From positions 15,574,964-15,638,963 of the forward strand of contig NC_071389.1 in assembly GCF_022682495.2 (NCBI RefSeq): a stretch of 64,000 nucleotides of DNA. The letters are read 5' to 3'. The notes beneath the pieces were generated by a model. The model did not search any database, had not been told where the DNA came from, and was given only the letters and a program-made list of their open reading frames with translations. This DNA comes from Desmodus rotundus (lineage: Eukaryota; Chordata; Mammalia; Chiroptera; Phyllostomidae). Positions 45,881 to 57,500 of this stretch are shown here, piece by piece (the stretch's first letter is position 1; every line of letters starts with the position of its first letter). Both the position numbers and the translations under genes were made by a program.

Positions 45881-47741
45881 TTACGTGTGTTCTTTGTAAA
45901 CTATAAAGTCTTGTGTAAGTGTTAGGCAAAACACTGCTGTCAAATTCTTTTCTAAAAAAAACAAAATTGCTCCAAAACTCGAAGGAAACTGTGTCAACCA
46001 GGCCCAGGAGACAGGCCAAACTCTCAAAGCAACACATCTGAACACGTTATGCCTTTCAAATTGAACAAGCATCTTGCCATTAGCCCTGAATCTGCGAATT
46101 TGGGAGATCAGGCTTCCAGGGGCCAGCCTGGCCCTGGGGGATGCTCAGGTAGGGGTGGAGGATCGAGGAAGATGCTGAGAGCTTGCCCAGGAGTCTGGCA
46201 GAGAGGGGTCTGTGCTTTGGGGTGTTTGAGATTCAATGCATATTCATCTTCATGGAGGGCACTGCCCGGAGAATCCTACAGGCAAAGATTCACAGAGGAG
46301 GAAACCAGGGCTCGGACAGGCCTGCTCGGGTCTAGCAGCTGTTCTTGGCCTCTGGGCAGCTCTACGGAAGCCCAGAACTGAGCTCTCCCCAGAGCTGAGT
46401 CCCAAGGTTGACCCTTTTCCCAGCGGCTCCCTGACCGAGTCATAAACCCACACCCTGCTGAGCTCTGAGAGCCTCTCCCTTCCCTCTCCCAGCAGCCCAT
46501 CCCTCTCTCCAGCCCTGGGCCCAGAGACCTGTGTGGTGTCTGTGTCTTTAACAAAAAGGAAGCGTAATAAATAAAAGTAATTTGGTGAAGAAAACTTCTC
46601 TCATTTATTTTCCAGGGGCCTTGGCTCATCAATCTTCCCCTCCTAACCTGCTTTGTGCTCTGTTAGCTTTGCTTCCTTCCTGATAGAATGGAATTAGCTT
46701 TTCTAATAGCATCTGCCGTATGCTGGGTGTCCCCAAACATTAATGGTAATGAGTTGGAAGTGGCACAGTTGGAAGCCTTTGAAGACAACACCAGATGTCA
46801 GGCCCTCAGCCGGTGCCTCTGAGGATGTTGGGCCAGGGTGCCGGGCAAGGGCTGGTGGGTCTAGGACCCACAACTTCTGGTCCCTGGGAGTCAGTCGTCC
46901 AAAAGGCATCGGAGTGCCCACCATGCCCTAGGTCCTGTGCGGGAGCTGGGAGGACGGGGCCCCACCTGCACAATGCCGTCATGGCTGATCACCAATGAAG
47001 GACACAAGTGGTGGTAGAGACAAGCCCCTGCCCCCATGCAGCCGGCTCGCTCATCCCCTGGAAGGCACACCTGGCAAGAGATTTGAACTCAAATAACCCT
47101 AGGTGCCAGAACTCAGGCTCCTTCATTTTAAAATGGGGCAATGGTCCTTATGTCACTGGGTGGCTAGAGAACACTATGAGGTCAGGTCCAGCACCCAACA
47201 CCAAGTCCAGTGCACAGTGGGTGCTCAGGACTGTTAAATCCCCCTGCCACCCCAAACCTGATCAGTACATGAGTGCTGGGAGTGGCAGTGACATCCAAGG
47301 ACAGCACGGCTGCTCCCCTGGGCTCAGGGCTCTTGTCCAGAGGCTTCAGGAGTTGCTGCACTCTCCCGGGAAAGCGCAGGCTGAGCACCCCCACACACAC
47401 ACACACACCCCGGTTCCTGGGAACCTTGACATAACAGAAGAGAGCTCCGGTGGAATCCAGGGTCCTGGCATGCCAAATGTTGTTCTCCAGAAAAATCACA
47501 CCTGTGGTGATGCCAGGCCCAGCAGAGCAGAGGGCGGCCGGTGACTCACAGCCTAGCCCCACCAGGTAAGGTTTTCCCTGCTCAGCACAACCCACAGAAG
47601 GGCTTCTTTACTCCTCCTTGCAGGTGAGGACAGCTTGGCCCTGGCAGGTGAGGGTTTCAAGCCTGCACTGCCGGCCTGCACATGCCTTGAACAGGCGTTC
47701 TCCATCCCTGGTAAATTTGTAGCGGTGGACTTCTAGGTGGA

Positions 47742-47774
47742 CCATGAAGGGAATACACGTTATTCCCTTCATGG
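47742..47774. repeat. 14-bp perfect inverted repeat
   Basis: CCATGAAGGGAATA (47,742-47,755) and TATTCCCTTCATGG (47,761-47,774) flank the 5-base loop CACGT, about 0.6 kb upstream of SELENON. Confidence 0.95.
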
Positions 47775-48239
47775 GGTCGCAATTCTTCTTTTTCTAGCTG
47801 GCTGAAGACACTTTAGAAGCAAGTGGGATAAGGGTGGAGAGTGGAGAGCCCGTCTTCTGCAGTTGGACGGTCAGTGCCAGCAGAGGTGGACACGAGGCCT
47901 GATGGCTCATGACCCCACTCCCCAGGAAGCCCAGGGGGGTGCATATCCTCCCTACCGTCCGCCCCAGTCCTTTCCTCCTCCGGGGCCTCGGCCTAGAATT
48001 GCTGCTGCCTACTCCAGCAAGCTGGGACGCGGGGGCCTGGTTTCAGTTTGGGAAACTGCAGTGCAGGAAGGAGGTGACGGGATGGCAGGAAGGACAGGCC
48101 TGAGGATGGCAGAGGTGGCAGGGAGTCCAGGCATCTCTTCACTGGCTCGCTCAGCACCCGCGACGCCACAGTGTGCCCAGACACTGTGCCAAGCGGTGGA
48201 GGGGGCGCGCGGCCAAGACTCCGACACGCGACATCCCAT

Positions 48240-48280
48240 CCCCCCCCCCCCCCCGCCCCCGCCCCCGCCCCCGCCCCAAA
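48240..48280. repeat. C-tract and CCCCCG repeat upstream of SELENON
   Basis: A run of 15 C is followed by four short C-runs separated by single G bases. The minus strand therefore has at least four G-tracts with one-base spacers, which fits the G-quadruplex pattern. The tract overlaps GC boxes about 110-150 bases before the ATG. Confidence 0.85.
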
Positions 48281-48391
48281 GCCCCGAGGCCGCCCTGCCC
48301 CTCCGCCCGGACCGCCCCGCCCCGCCCGGCCCCGCCCCTCCGCCCGCCAGTCCGCTACCCAGCCTCCCGGAGCCACAGAGGATCCCCAGCC

Positions 48392-48583
48392 ATGGGCCGG
48401 GCCCGGCCGAGCGATCGCGAGCCCCCCAACCCCGGCCCCGCCGCGCCACCCGCGCCGCCCGCGCCCTCACTGCGCTGCGCTCGCGCCGTGGCGCTGCTCG
48501 GGGCCCTGCTCGCCGCCGCCGCCGCGGCCGCCGCCACCCGGGCCTACGGCCGCTACACCGAGGCCCAGGCGGCCTCGAGGCAG
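48392..48583 (+). CDS. SELENON: SELENON exon 1, coding part
   Basis: The exon supplies 192 nt (64 codons). [20 protein letters not shown] begins a Pro/Arg-rich cytosolic tail, followed by the membrane segment [18 protein letters not shown]. The donor is CAG|GTCCGG. The MGRAR start matches the known protein, and the upstream in-frame open sequence is untranslated GC-rich DNA. Confidence 0.93.
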
Positions 48584-51500
48584 GTCCGGCCGGCGGGCGG
48601 TGGGCGCGGGGGAGCGGAGAATCGGGGAGCCGGGGACGCAGAGTATCGGGGCCCCGGGGAAGGGAGGCGGCGGGGCGGGGCGGAGCAGGCCCCGATAGGT
48701 GGGTACAGTGCGAGGGATGGGGAGGGGTGAGCTGGGGTAGGGGCGGGGAAGGAAGAGCGGCCTGGAGGGGGATGGACCCGATGGGACTAGCGGGCTGGGG
48801 AGGACAGCATGGAAGCGACGGGGAAAGAGGGTACCAGGGTCTGGCAGGCTTGGAAGGACTGGTGGGGCAAGTGAGGCAGGAGCTGAGACAAACTGCAGGG
48901 GGCCAGTCCACAGTCCGGAGGGCGGCAGACAAGGCACAGAGTGAATTGGGGCCCGGAGAATCTGGAAGGGACCTGGGGAGCGCTGAGACAGCAGGGAGGG
49001 CAGGCGAGAGAGGACATCGGGTTTATGAATGGAGTGAAATGGGGATGAGGCCAGACAGAAGGGACAGGGAAAGGTGAGGCCCAGAATAAAGCAGGGACCA
49101 GGGGAGGGGCCTGGGGCATGGGGCAGTTACAGTTGGACGGAGGGGCCAGGGAGGTGTTGAGAGAACTCAGGAGGATGGTGTCCAACTGGTGTTCAGCCAG
49201 CCCCTCCCGCCCCCCCAGGAGTCAGCGCTGAAGGCCCTGGGGACAGAAGGCCTCTTTCTCTTCTCCTCATTGGACACTGACCACGATATGTACATCAGCC
49301 CCGAGGAGTTCAGGCCCATCGCAGAGAAGCTGACAGGTACCAGGAGAAGCTGGGCAGGGAGCCCAGGCACTTCCCTCTGCTTCGGGGCTGCCTATCTGCC
49401 CTGAGCAGAAGGGGCGCGTGGCGAAGCGGGAAGGTTGTGGGTCCCGGCAGACTAGCTGCCCTGCGCGCGCTGCTTCAGCACACTCACTCCCGTCTGCGCT
49501 CCACGTGTGAACAACGCCAGGTAACATTCCCTGACCGCTCCTCGGGGCCGACATCACTGTAGGCACTTCACGAAAGACGTCCCTTTACTCTTTGCAACGC
49601 CCCGGGAGACTGGCACTGTCCTGATCCTGAGGCTTCCAGTGTGGGAAACTGAGGCACGGGGAGCTCGCTGCCCCAGCCAGCGGGTCTCAGGATCAGAGAA
49701 AGCAACTGCAAAGTGGCTGATAAGCAGTAGACAGTCACCAGGAGCTACTGCAGTGACTCAGTAAACATTAAAGTCTCCGAGGGGCAGTCAGGCTCCTGTC
49801 CCTCCCAGGCCCGCTGTCCGTTTTTGCCTAGCTGTCATCAGAGTTTGGTTCTGTTGTCACCGCATAAAGATGGAGGCCTGAAACATCTAGTGAATTATAT
49901 AAAATGCTCCTCTCAGGCCCCACCACTCCCCCAACTTCTGTGTCCATTTCTGGTGACATTTCTCGAACTTGTAACCTTGGCCCCTACTTGGTACCTGAGT
50001 TGCCCGGTGTAAGCAGGTCAGCTGATGGGAAAGGCAGGAAGAGACGCCAGTGGCTCTCTAGCGAGTCAGCACCAGAGCCCCGAGATGTGCTCTCTGGGTC
50101 CTGGGATGGGTCAGGCAGGTCCGTCACTCACTGGGCTGGTGACCTGTGGTCACTGCCAGAGGGGGAGAGTCGGAGGAAAAGTGCCGACTTGCCGGAGCAG
50201 ACGCGTGTCCGTGTCTTGGAGGCAGTCAGGTCTGTGGTGAAAGCAGGCAGGTGGGTAAACAGGTCGGCCCGTGGATCTGCTCCGACCTCTTAGTTTGGAC
50301 GCTCTTCTCCGATCTTCCACACGGCCACCTCCTTGTCCCTTTTTATGGACAGTGAGCAGGAGTTTCCTCACAACAATGTGCTGGCCTTGGGGCCTTTTGA
50401 ATTTTTTTACACAGATCTTTTCTCCATTGGGAAAGGAACCCCACCTTCCTTGCCTCTCAGGCCCCTGTGAGTGCAAACTGGACCGAGTTTTGGGAAAACA
50501 AAATAAAGAACAAAACCAAAACACCAAATCTAGGCAGAAAAAAGAGGCAAACAGTCTCTAGTTGGTACCGTCCTGAGTGTTTAATTTTCTGCTTTAAAAG
50601 TTTTACAAATTTTCTATAATGAGCAAATGTTACTTATAAGTCAGGAAATAAAACTTTTTTATTAAAAAACCAAAGGGCTATAAAATGCTGGACATTATGA
50701 ATAATTACCTGTGACAACAGTGAAATAATTAAGCAAGCAGGCTGATGACCGCGTACATGCCCACCGCCCCCTTCCTGTGAGACCCCAGACTGCTGGTCTG
50801 GGAAGGTCTGTGCGCTGAGTTACAGATGAAGACGTAACAGGGGCTTTTAGGGTGGGGATTCGCTTCAGGAGCCCTGGCGAGTGCTCAGTATAAGGGCAGT
50901 TGGGTGACTCTAGCCGCTTACGATTCTGACTCAGTGGGTCTGCATGGGTTCTGGGCACCTGGGGTCTAAAAGGCATCCCCGGTGACTTTGGTGACCCTGG
51001 GTAGGAACTGCTTCAAGTGCACCCGTGCAGCCTGTCAGCAACGGCCAAGCACGAACCTGCCCTGGGACAGCAGACATGACAGGCCCCACCGCTACTTCAC
51101 TCCGTTACCCGTGCTGTGGGGCCCTGCACGGATTTGTCACCCCTTGGAAATAGACTTGCAGACACCTGGACCTCCACACTTGAAAGACAGCAGACTTGGC
51201 TCATCTCTGAGCAGGAAGAGGTCTGAGAAGTCGAGGTCAGCCACTGCCAGTCCAGACCTCCTCATACAAATGGGGAAGCGACGCCTCCCTGAGAATCCGG
51301 GAGAAGGGAGTCTCCTCACTCCCACCCCAGTGCTCCTTCTGCAACACCGAAGATGGCCTGATTCTATTTCTTGCTTCATTCATTGCTGCGGGTCCGGCCA
51401 CTGAGTGCCTCTCTCAGCAGAGTTTGTTCCTTCAAACGCGACCTCTTGACGGCATGCTCTCCATTTCTCACACAGGAAAGCAAAGGAGGCTGAGGGATTT

Positions 51501-54500
51501 GCCCCAAATGGTCCAGGAAATTGAGCCAACCTCAGCTTGGAGCTGGGCTGTGTTCTCCTCTCCCAGTGCCGGGAAATAGCTTCTCTCTTTGGTGCTGGGG
51601 ATCCCACTTGCCATCTTTGGTGGGCCCAGCACCGGGGACTTGGTCTGGAGAACATGGGGGAGGGTGACAGTGAGAATGGCCTTTCTGCAGCCAGCCTGGC
51701 CTGCTGGAAAGAGCACAGGTTGGCATCAGGAGAACTAGGTTTGAGCCTCAGCTCCCCAGCTCCCTGACCCTGAAACCTCTGGTAATAGTAACGCAGTTAA
51801 GGTTAGTATGGGTTTGCTCTCTACCAGGCCCTTCACTAACACCACGTGCATTATCTCATTTAACCCTTATAACAAGCCACTGGCCAACTGGCACACAGGC
51901 GGTGAGGGGTAGGGCTGGGATTTGAACCTAGGTCAAATTGGTTCCTGAGCCTGTGAGGAAGCTGAGACACTATCTTAACTCCCCTGGAAGAGGGTCATGG
52001 TTAATGGGTTTGGAGTAAAACAGGCCTAGGTTTGAATTCTGACTCCCCTGCTACCTAGCTGTGTGACTTTGGGGAAATGACGTCACCTCTCTGAGCCTCC
52101 AATTTCTGATTCATAAAACGGGAGTTGGTAGTAATGTTACCTGCCCCACAGGGAGACTCTGAAACCAAAATGCCACACGTATCAGTTGTTACTCAGGCGT
52201 TCGGTAACCTACCCCTCAGCCCCAGGCTAGCTCCCTTAGCCGCTGGCCAGAGTGGAAGCCCAAGGGCGAGGGCCCCCCTCCAGTGATCTGTGTCTCCTAG
52301 GGTCAACTCCCACGGCCAGCTACGAGGAGGAGGAGCTGCCGCCTGACCCCAGCGAGGAGACCCTCACCATAGAAGCCCGATTCCAGCCTCTGCTCCCAGA
52401 GTCCATGACCAAGAGCAAAGATGGATTCCTAGGGGTGAGTCTGGGTGGGGGAGGGGAGCCCCACAGGTGGGACCACAGATGGAGGGCCATTTATGTGCAC
52501 CAGCCACCGGAGAATGAACCGTCTTCATCTTCTCTTTCCGTATTTCTTTACCAGCTGCTCTCTGTGCACCCAGTGCGCCAGGCCTGGGGGCCCAGAGGTG
52601 GGTGTGTTGCCGTCCAGCTGTCCAGGCACACAGGCTGGTGGGGGAGGCAGGAGGGATAAGCATGAGCCTCTCACCCCGTGGGGGATCTGGGATGGCTTCC
52701 TGGAGGAGCGGCCTCTGCAGGAGATTGCAGGAGGAGGAGGGCTTAGCCCGATGAGGCAGGGTAGAGACTATGTTGATGCAGCCGCCTCACTTAGAATCAT
52801 TACTTTTTGCAAGTTGGTCTTTTTCCCCACAGGCTGTGAGTTTGCTGAGGGCCAGGCCTGTGTCCCCACATCTGTGCACCTCAGACCCTAGCAGGGGGCC
52901 GTGGGGTGGGGAGGGCATCTGACGGGTGCTTTGCTAACCAGCCCCGCCCTGAATCTGAGGTCTCAGGCCCATCACAGGACCCAAGCACCCCCACACCCTG
53001 CCTGCCTCTCCCACCCCTCTCCCCCTCTCTCCCTGGGCTCTCTCTATTCCAGCCACTCCACGTGTCTGGGCTTTCTTCCAGCCTCAACCTCCTCTGTGCT
53101 GTTTCCTGAGCCAGGAACAACTTTTCCCCACGCCCAGCCCATTCCTCCTCAGCCTTTATGTCTCGGCTGAAGTGTCATTTTGGCATGAACAAAGGCCTGG
53201 AGGCAGAAAGTGCAGCCGGTCACCCGAGGGCAGGGAGCTGGGGGCCTGGACACAGGGCACATGGGACACACGCACAGGCATCCCGGCCAGTGGGGCGGGA
53301 CGAGAAGTTGCCACACTGAGAAGGGCCTGAGTTGCCTGGCTGTGGCCTTCGTTCTGCAGCAGCAAAACACCGTAGCAGATTTTTAAATAGGGCAGTTCCC
53401 TGGTCAAATCTGTGCTTCCCAGGATGGCAGCTGGAGCGAATGGGATGGGAAGCAAGAGGAGCTCCTGGGAGCGTGGCAGGGAGGCAGGGGAATCAGGGGA
53501 GGCAGTGCTGATGGAGGACAGACAGCCTGGAGCTTGGGGGCCGGGAGGAGACAGGGCGTGGCTACTAATGGGAAGTGACAGGGAGGAGTCAGGCTTCCCA
53601 CTGGTCACCAGAGGCTGGCAGCCTTTTGCCCCAGGGGGACTAGAGGAAGGCAGCGGGTCTGGTGGAGTCAGAATCAGAGCGGTTTGGGCAGGCTGGAGTT
53701 GAAGTACTGAGGGGGTGTCACGGGGAGAGTCCAGTAACTGGTCTGAAACGTAGGTCTGACCTTCCATGGAAAGCTCTGGGTGGAGGTGGGTTTGGTGGTG
53801 ATGAGCCTGGAGTTGGGGTGGAAGCTGTCTGAGCAAATGAGTCCCCTGCAGAGCACGGGACTTGCAGGGGAGATGGGTCAGGAGCGGCACGCCAGGCCCT
53901 CCCTCGCAGAGCCCAGCTCCTGTTGGCAGGCAGCTCCCCTGCTCGCCAGCCTGTAAGCAGGACCCAGCGCGGGGGACAGGCGGTCTGCCTGGGCGTGCAC
54001 AACCGGTGCTGCTGCGAGGACCTGCCTGTTCAACCCCCCTCAGTGGGAACTCCCTGCTCCTGTCTCTTCCCACCTCCCCTTCCCACTGAGCCTTTGAGGT
54101 GGGGAAGGGAGAGGGGACCTGCTGCTGTCAAAGACAGGGACTCACCATCATGGGGCTGATGCCTCAGTGGGAAGGGACCCCCCATGGAGCCCAGAAGCGC
54201 AGGGAGCAGCTACTGAAGGTGGTACCTGCGTGCTCCCAGGTCCCACCTGTGCACCGGGCAGGTGTGCACACAGGCCTGCAGGTCCCTGACCCTCGCTCTC
54301 TCCTGCCCGTCAGCACCTCAGGTAGAAGTGAGGCAGGTGCCCATCCAGTGGGGCCCAGGCACTCCCTGGGGGGTGGCCTTTCTTCCCGGTCTCTGCAGTC
54401 TCATCCTGCTCTTGACCCTGGAGATTTCACCCTAAAGGTGGTGACTGCCTCTGTCCTCAGACTCAGCTCCAACCCCAAACGCTGACCTGGTCTGCGGGAC

Positions 54501-57500
54501 AGTAGCCTCCTCAGGGGTCAGACTTGGAGGAGGGATCAGGGAGCAGAAAGCAGGGTGGGTACCAAGGACAAGGAAGGATTTCCCCCCCTTCCTGTTCCAG
54601 TCCTGGGTAGTCCTCCGGGCCCCTCAGCTCCCCATGCTCCAGTGAGCTGCTTTGGCCTGGACTAGGCCTGAGTGGGCCCCCGGGCACTGCTTCTTGGGTG
54701 GGGGACCCGGGAGGGCTGGGTGGGGATGAACCTCAGCTCTGGCAGTACAGTGCCAGGCCTGTGGCCGTCACCAGGACCGGAGCCTCCCCCGGTCCGTCTG
54801 CACCCTTGGCTCATGGGCTGGCTCAGGCCTAAAAAAAGACCTGCACCCACGCATGGGACAAGGGACCTCAAAGTCGTCTTCTAAGTGCCCCAGAGCTTCG
54901 GCTTTCCCTGCTCCAGGTCTCCCGCATGGCCCTGTCTGGCCTCCGCAACTGGACAACCGCAGCCTCGCCAAGTGCCGTTTTTGCTGCCCGCCACTTCCGG
55001 CCCTTCCTTCCCCCTCCGGGCCAGGTGGAGCTGGGCGAGCCCTGGTGGATCATCCCCAGTGAGTTGAGTGTCTTCACCGGCTATTTGTCCAACAACCGCT
55101 TCTACCCACCACCGCCCAAGGGCAAGGAGGTGAGGGCAGCCCGTGGTGAGCCCGGGGCCCTGCGCCCCAGCCCCTGTCCCGTCACTGCCCCTCCTCATCT
55201 GCACCTGGACCCCCGTGCCAGCCCTACCCCACCTGCTGTCCACCTCCCTCTGGACCACCTCCACCCTGCACCCAAGGCCTGCAGGGCCCAGTAGCCCCCA
55301 GGCCCCACTGCTTCCCCCCAGGTCATCATCCACCGGCTCCTGAGCATGTTCCACCCGCGGCCCTTCGTGAAGACCCGCTTTGCCCCGCAGGGGGCCGTCG
55401 CCTGCCTGACCGCCGTCAGTGACTTCTACTACACCGTGATGTTCCGGTGAGGGGTCCTCACAGCTCCAGCCTTGCCTCCCACCCGGGCTCGGGACTCCAG
55501 GGCAGCACAGAAGGGCTCAGCAAGGGGAGGGCAGGCCTGGCTTGAAGCCCCACTTACACCCTGTGTTCCTGGGCCCTCTGCGCCTCAGTTTCCTCATGTG
55601 AGGGTCAGGGTACTAGTGACTTCCTCCTGGGAGCGGAGCATGCTTAGCACGGGCTGGCGAATGTGATTGTCACCCATGCAAAAGAGGGGTGTACAGAGCT
55701 GTGATGCCGGGTCGCACACCCCCCGAGAGACTGCAGGAAGAGGGTCTGACAAGGCTTGAGAAGGCAGCCGGTGAACTGGGCCCTGAGCAGGGCGGCGCCC
55801 GAGGGCCTTGTGCCTTCTCCCTGCTGCACACACTCTCGGCGGTCCCTGCTCAGCCCTGTCCCCCACAGACTAGCCAAGGGTTCCCAGGCTTTGGAGCAGA
55901 TATGGGAGGGTGGGCTCCAGCTCAGCAGGGCCTTCTCCCAGCCGGACCCCTTCCCCCCAGGATCCACGCCGAGTTCCAGCTCAGCGAGCCACCCGACTTC
56001 CCCTTCTGGTTCTCGCCTGGCCAGTTCACCGGCCACATCATCCTCTCCAAAGATGCCACCCACGTCCGTGACTTCCGGCTCTTCGTACCCAACCACAGGT
56101 GGGAGCTTTGGCCCAAGCCCCCAGCTCCAGGGTCAGAAGCAGGTGCCCAGAGGCCCACTCAGTCTCTGGCCCTTTTGTGCTCTCCAGAACCACATCTCCT
56201 GGGAGAGACTTGGAGCTGACCCAGGAGGGGGCAGCCTGAGGCATACTGAGGGTCATCTCATCACCTGACAGCATGTCCCAAGTGCTGCATGGGCCTGGCC
56301 CACCAACTCTGACCCAATACAGTAGTAGCAGCAGAGCCTCCCTGGAGCTGAGCCTCCCCACCCTCACAGCACTGACCCCTAACCCCAGCCTGCTGGGGCC
56401 GCCCTAGGCGCAGGCGGCAGGTGGGCAGAGTCCTGGCCCGTTGGGTCTAGAAAGGCTTCGCAAAGGAAGGGATGTCCAAGCAGAGACCTAGAAGGGGAGG
56501 AGGGTTTACCAGGCAGAGAGAAGGCATCTGCACTCCACCACCTGCAGTCGCTACCACTGGGCCTCGGGGGATGGGGAGGGGGCATTTCAAGTCTTTCCTG
56601 ATTCCTAAGTGGCTGCTTAGTGACTCAGTGCAGGGACAAGACCTGGGCTGGGAGCAGGGAGGCCCAGAGTTAAGTCACTCAGCCATGACACCGGCAGGCT
56701 GCATGTCTGTGGTTAGGCTTTGGCCCTTTCTGGGCCTCAGTTTCCTCATTTTCTAGATAGGAGGCAGGCAGGAGTGAGGGGATGGTTGGAATAACCTGGG
56801 AAGAGAAGGCTGTCCCCAGGAACAGAGTGGCTTCTCCCCACTCCTTTTATTCCTCCTCCTTCTGCTCAGCAGGCAAGCGGCTGGCTCAGCCCAGGTTTCA
56901 TCTACCCCTGCCCCAGTGTTGAAGGTAGGAGGTCCTGGACTGGAGGAAACAGAAGAAGAAGGGCAAATGCCCAGCCCCAGGACCAGGCTGCAGGGACTGC
57001 TGACCCCCCCCAACTGAGGGCACACGGCTCACCCAGCCCGTAGTGGTTGGTTGTCAGTCCTGGGGTGCCCTCATGTGGCAGATCTGTAGATGGCATCTGG
57101 TCGGGCCAGACTTCCCGCTAGAGGACAGTGTCAAGGTTTCTTGCCTGCTCAGCTGTGCCCCAGACGGATGCACTGATGACCTCTGCCTGGAAGGGTCGAG
57201 GGCAATCTAGGAGTCGTGGATATGGAAGCCCTCTGTGAACTGTGAAGGCTGGGCTGGTGGAAGATGATGCGGCTGCAATGCCTTAGGAAGAGCAGTCCCG
57301 GGGAGAGGAAGGGACCCAGGCAGCTGACACCTTGGGTTCAACTTGCCAACACTCAGGGTTCTCATCTGTAAAATGGAGACAGCTGTGCACCTTCAACAAG
57401 AGAATGTCTGACATCAGCCTGGCCACCCTCTGCCCCACCCCCAGGTCTCTGAACGTGGACATGGAGTGGCTGTATGGGGCCAGTGAGAACAGCAATATGG

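Larger units (their letters stand above)
41976..48150. other. MAN1C1-SELENON intergenic region
   Basis: The region is about 6.2 kb with no supported gene. It contains old repeats (about 42,290-42,560), an L1-like AT-rich tract (43,090-43,440), a reverse VES SINE (45,077-45,261), a MIR-like copy (45,700-45,880), a CA repeat (47,392-47,408) and a 14-bp perfect hairpin (47,742-47,774). The AT-rich stretch 46,545-46,760 lacks recognisable repeats. Confidence 0.75.
48170..48760. promoter_or_regulatory. CpG-island promoter of SELENON
   Basis: GC content and CpG density rise sharply here compared with flanking DNA. The island covers the SELENON start codon, has several CCGCCCC-type Sp1/GC boxes just upstream of it (48,255-48,350) and shows no TATA box. 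This is typical of a broadly expressed gene. The exact transcription start cannot be placed from sequence alone. Confidence 0.8.
49337..52300 (+). other. SELENON intron 2
   Basis: GT-AG intron of 3.0 kb with MIR copies (49,530-49,690, 51,720-51,990 and 52,010-52,200). There is no Alu and no counterpart of the human alternative exon 3. Confidence 0.85.

Noticed and set aside
41952..48391. A further gene between MAN1C1 and SELENON
   Set aside because: Open frames here are short, fall in repeats or lack any domain, and no splice-linked set could be found.
48009..48932. A 307-codon minus-strand open frame over the same island
   Set aside because: It is the antisense shadow of GC-rich promoter DNA, with Pro/Gly-rich low-complexity translation and no sign of a gene.
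47863..49077. A 404-codon open frame across the SELENON promoter and exon 1
   Set aside because: It is open because the CpG island is poor in stop codons. The product is low-complexity Pro/Arg/Gly sequence with no family match and is in a different frame from SELENON exon 1.
53156..54073. A 305-codon minus-strand open frame in SELENON intron 3
   Set aside because: The translation is Pro/Ser/Leu-rich without a recognisable domain. The segment has no CpG island, no splice support and no protein match I know of.
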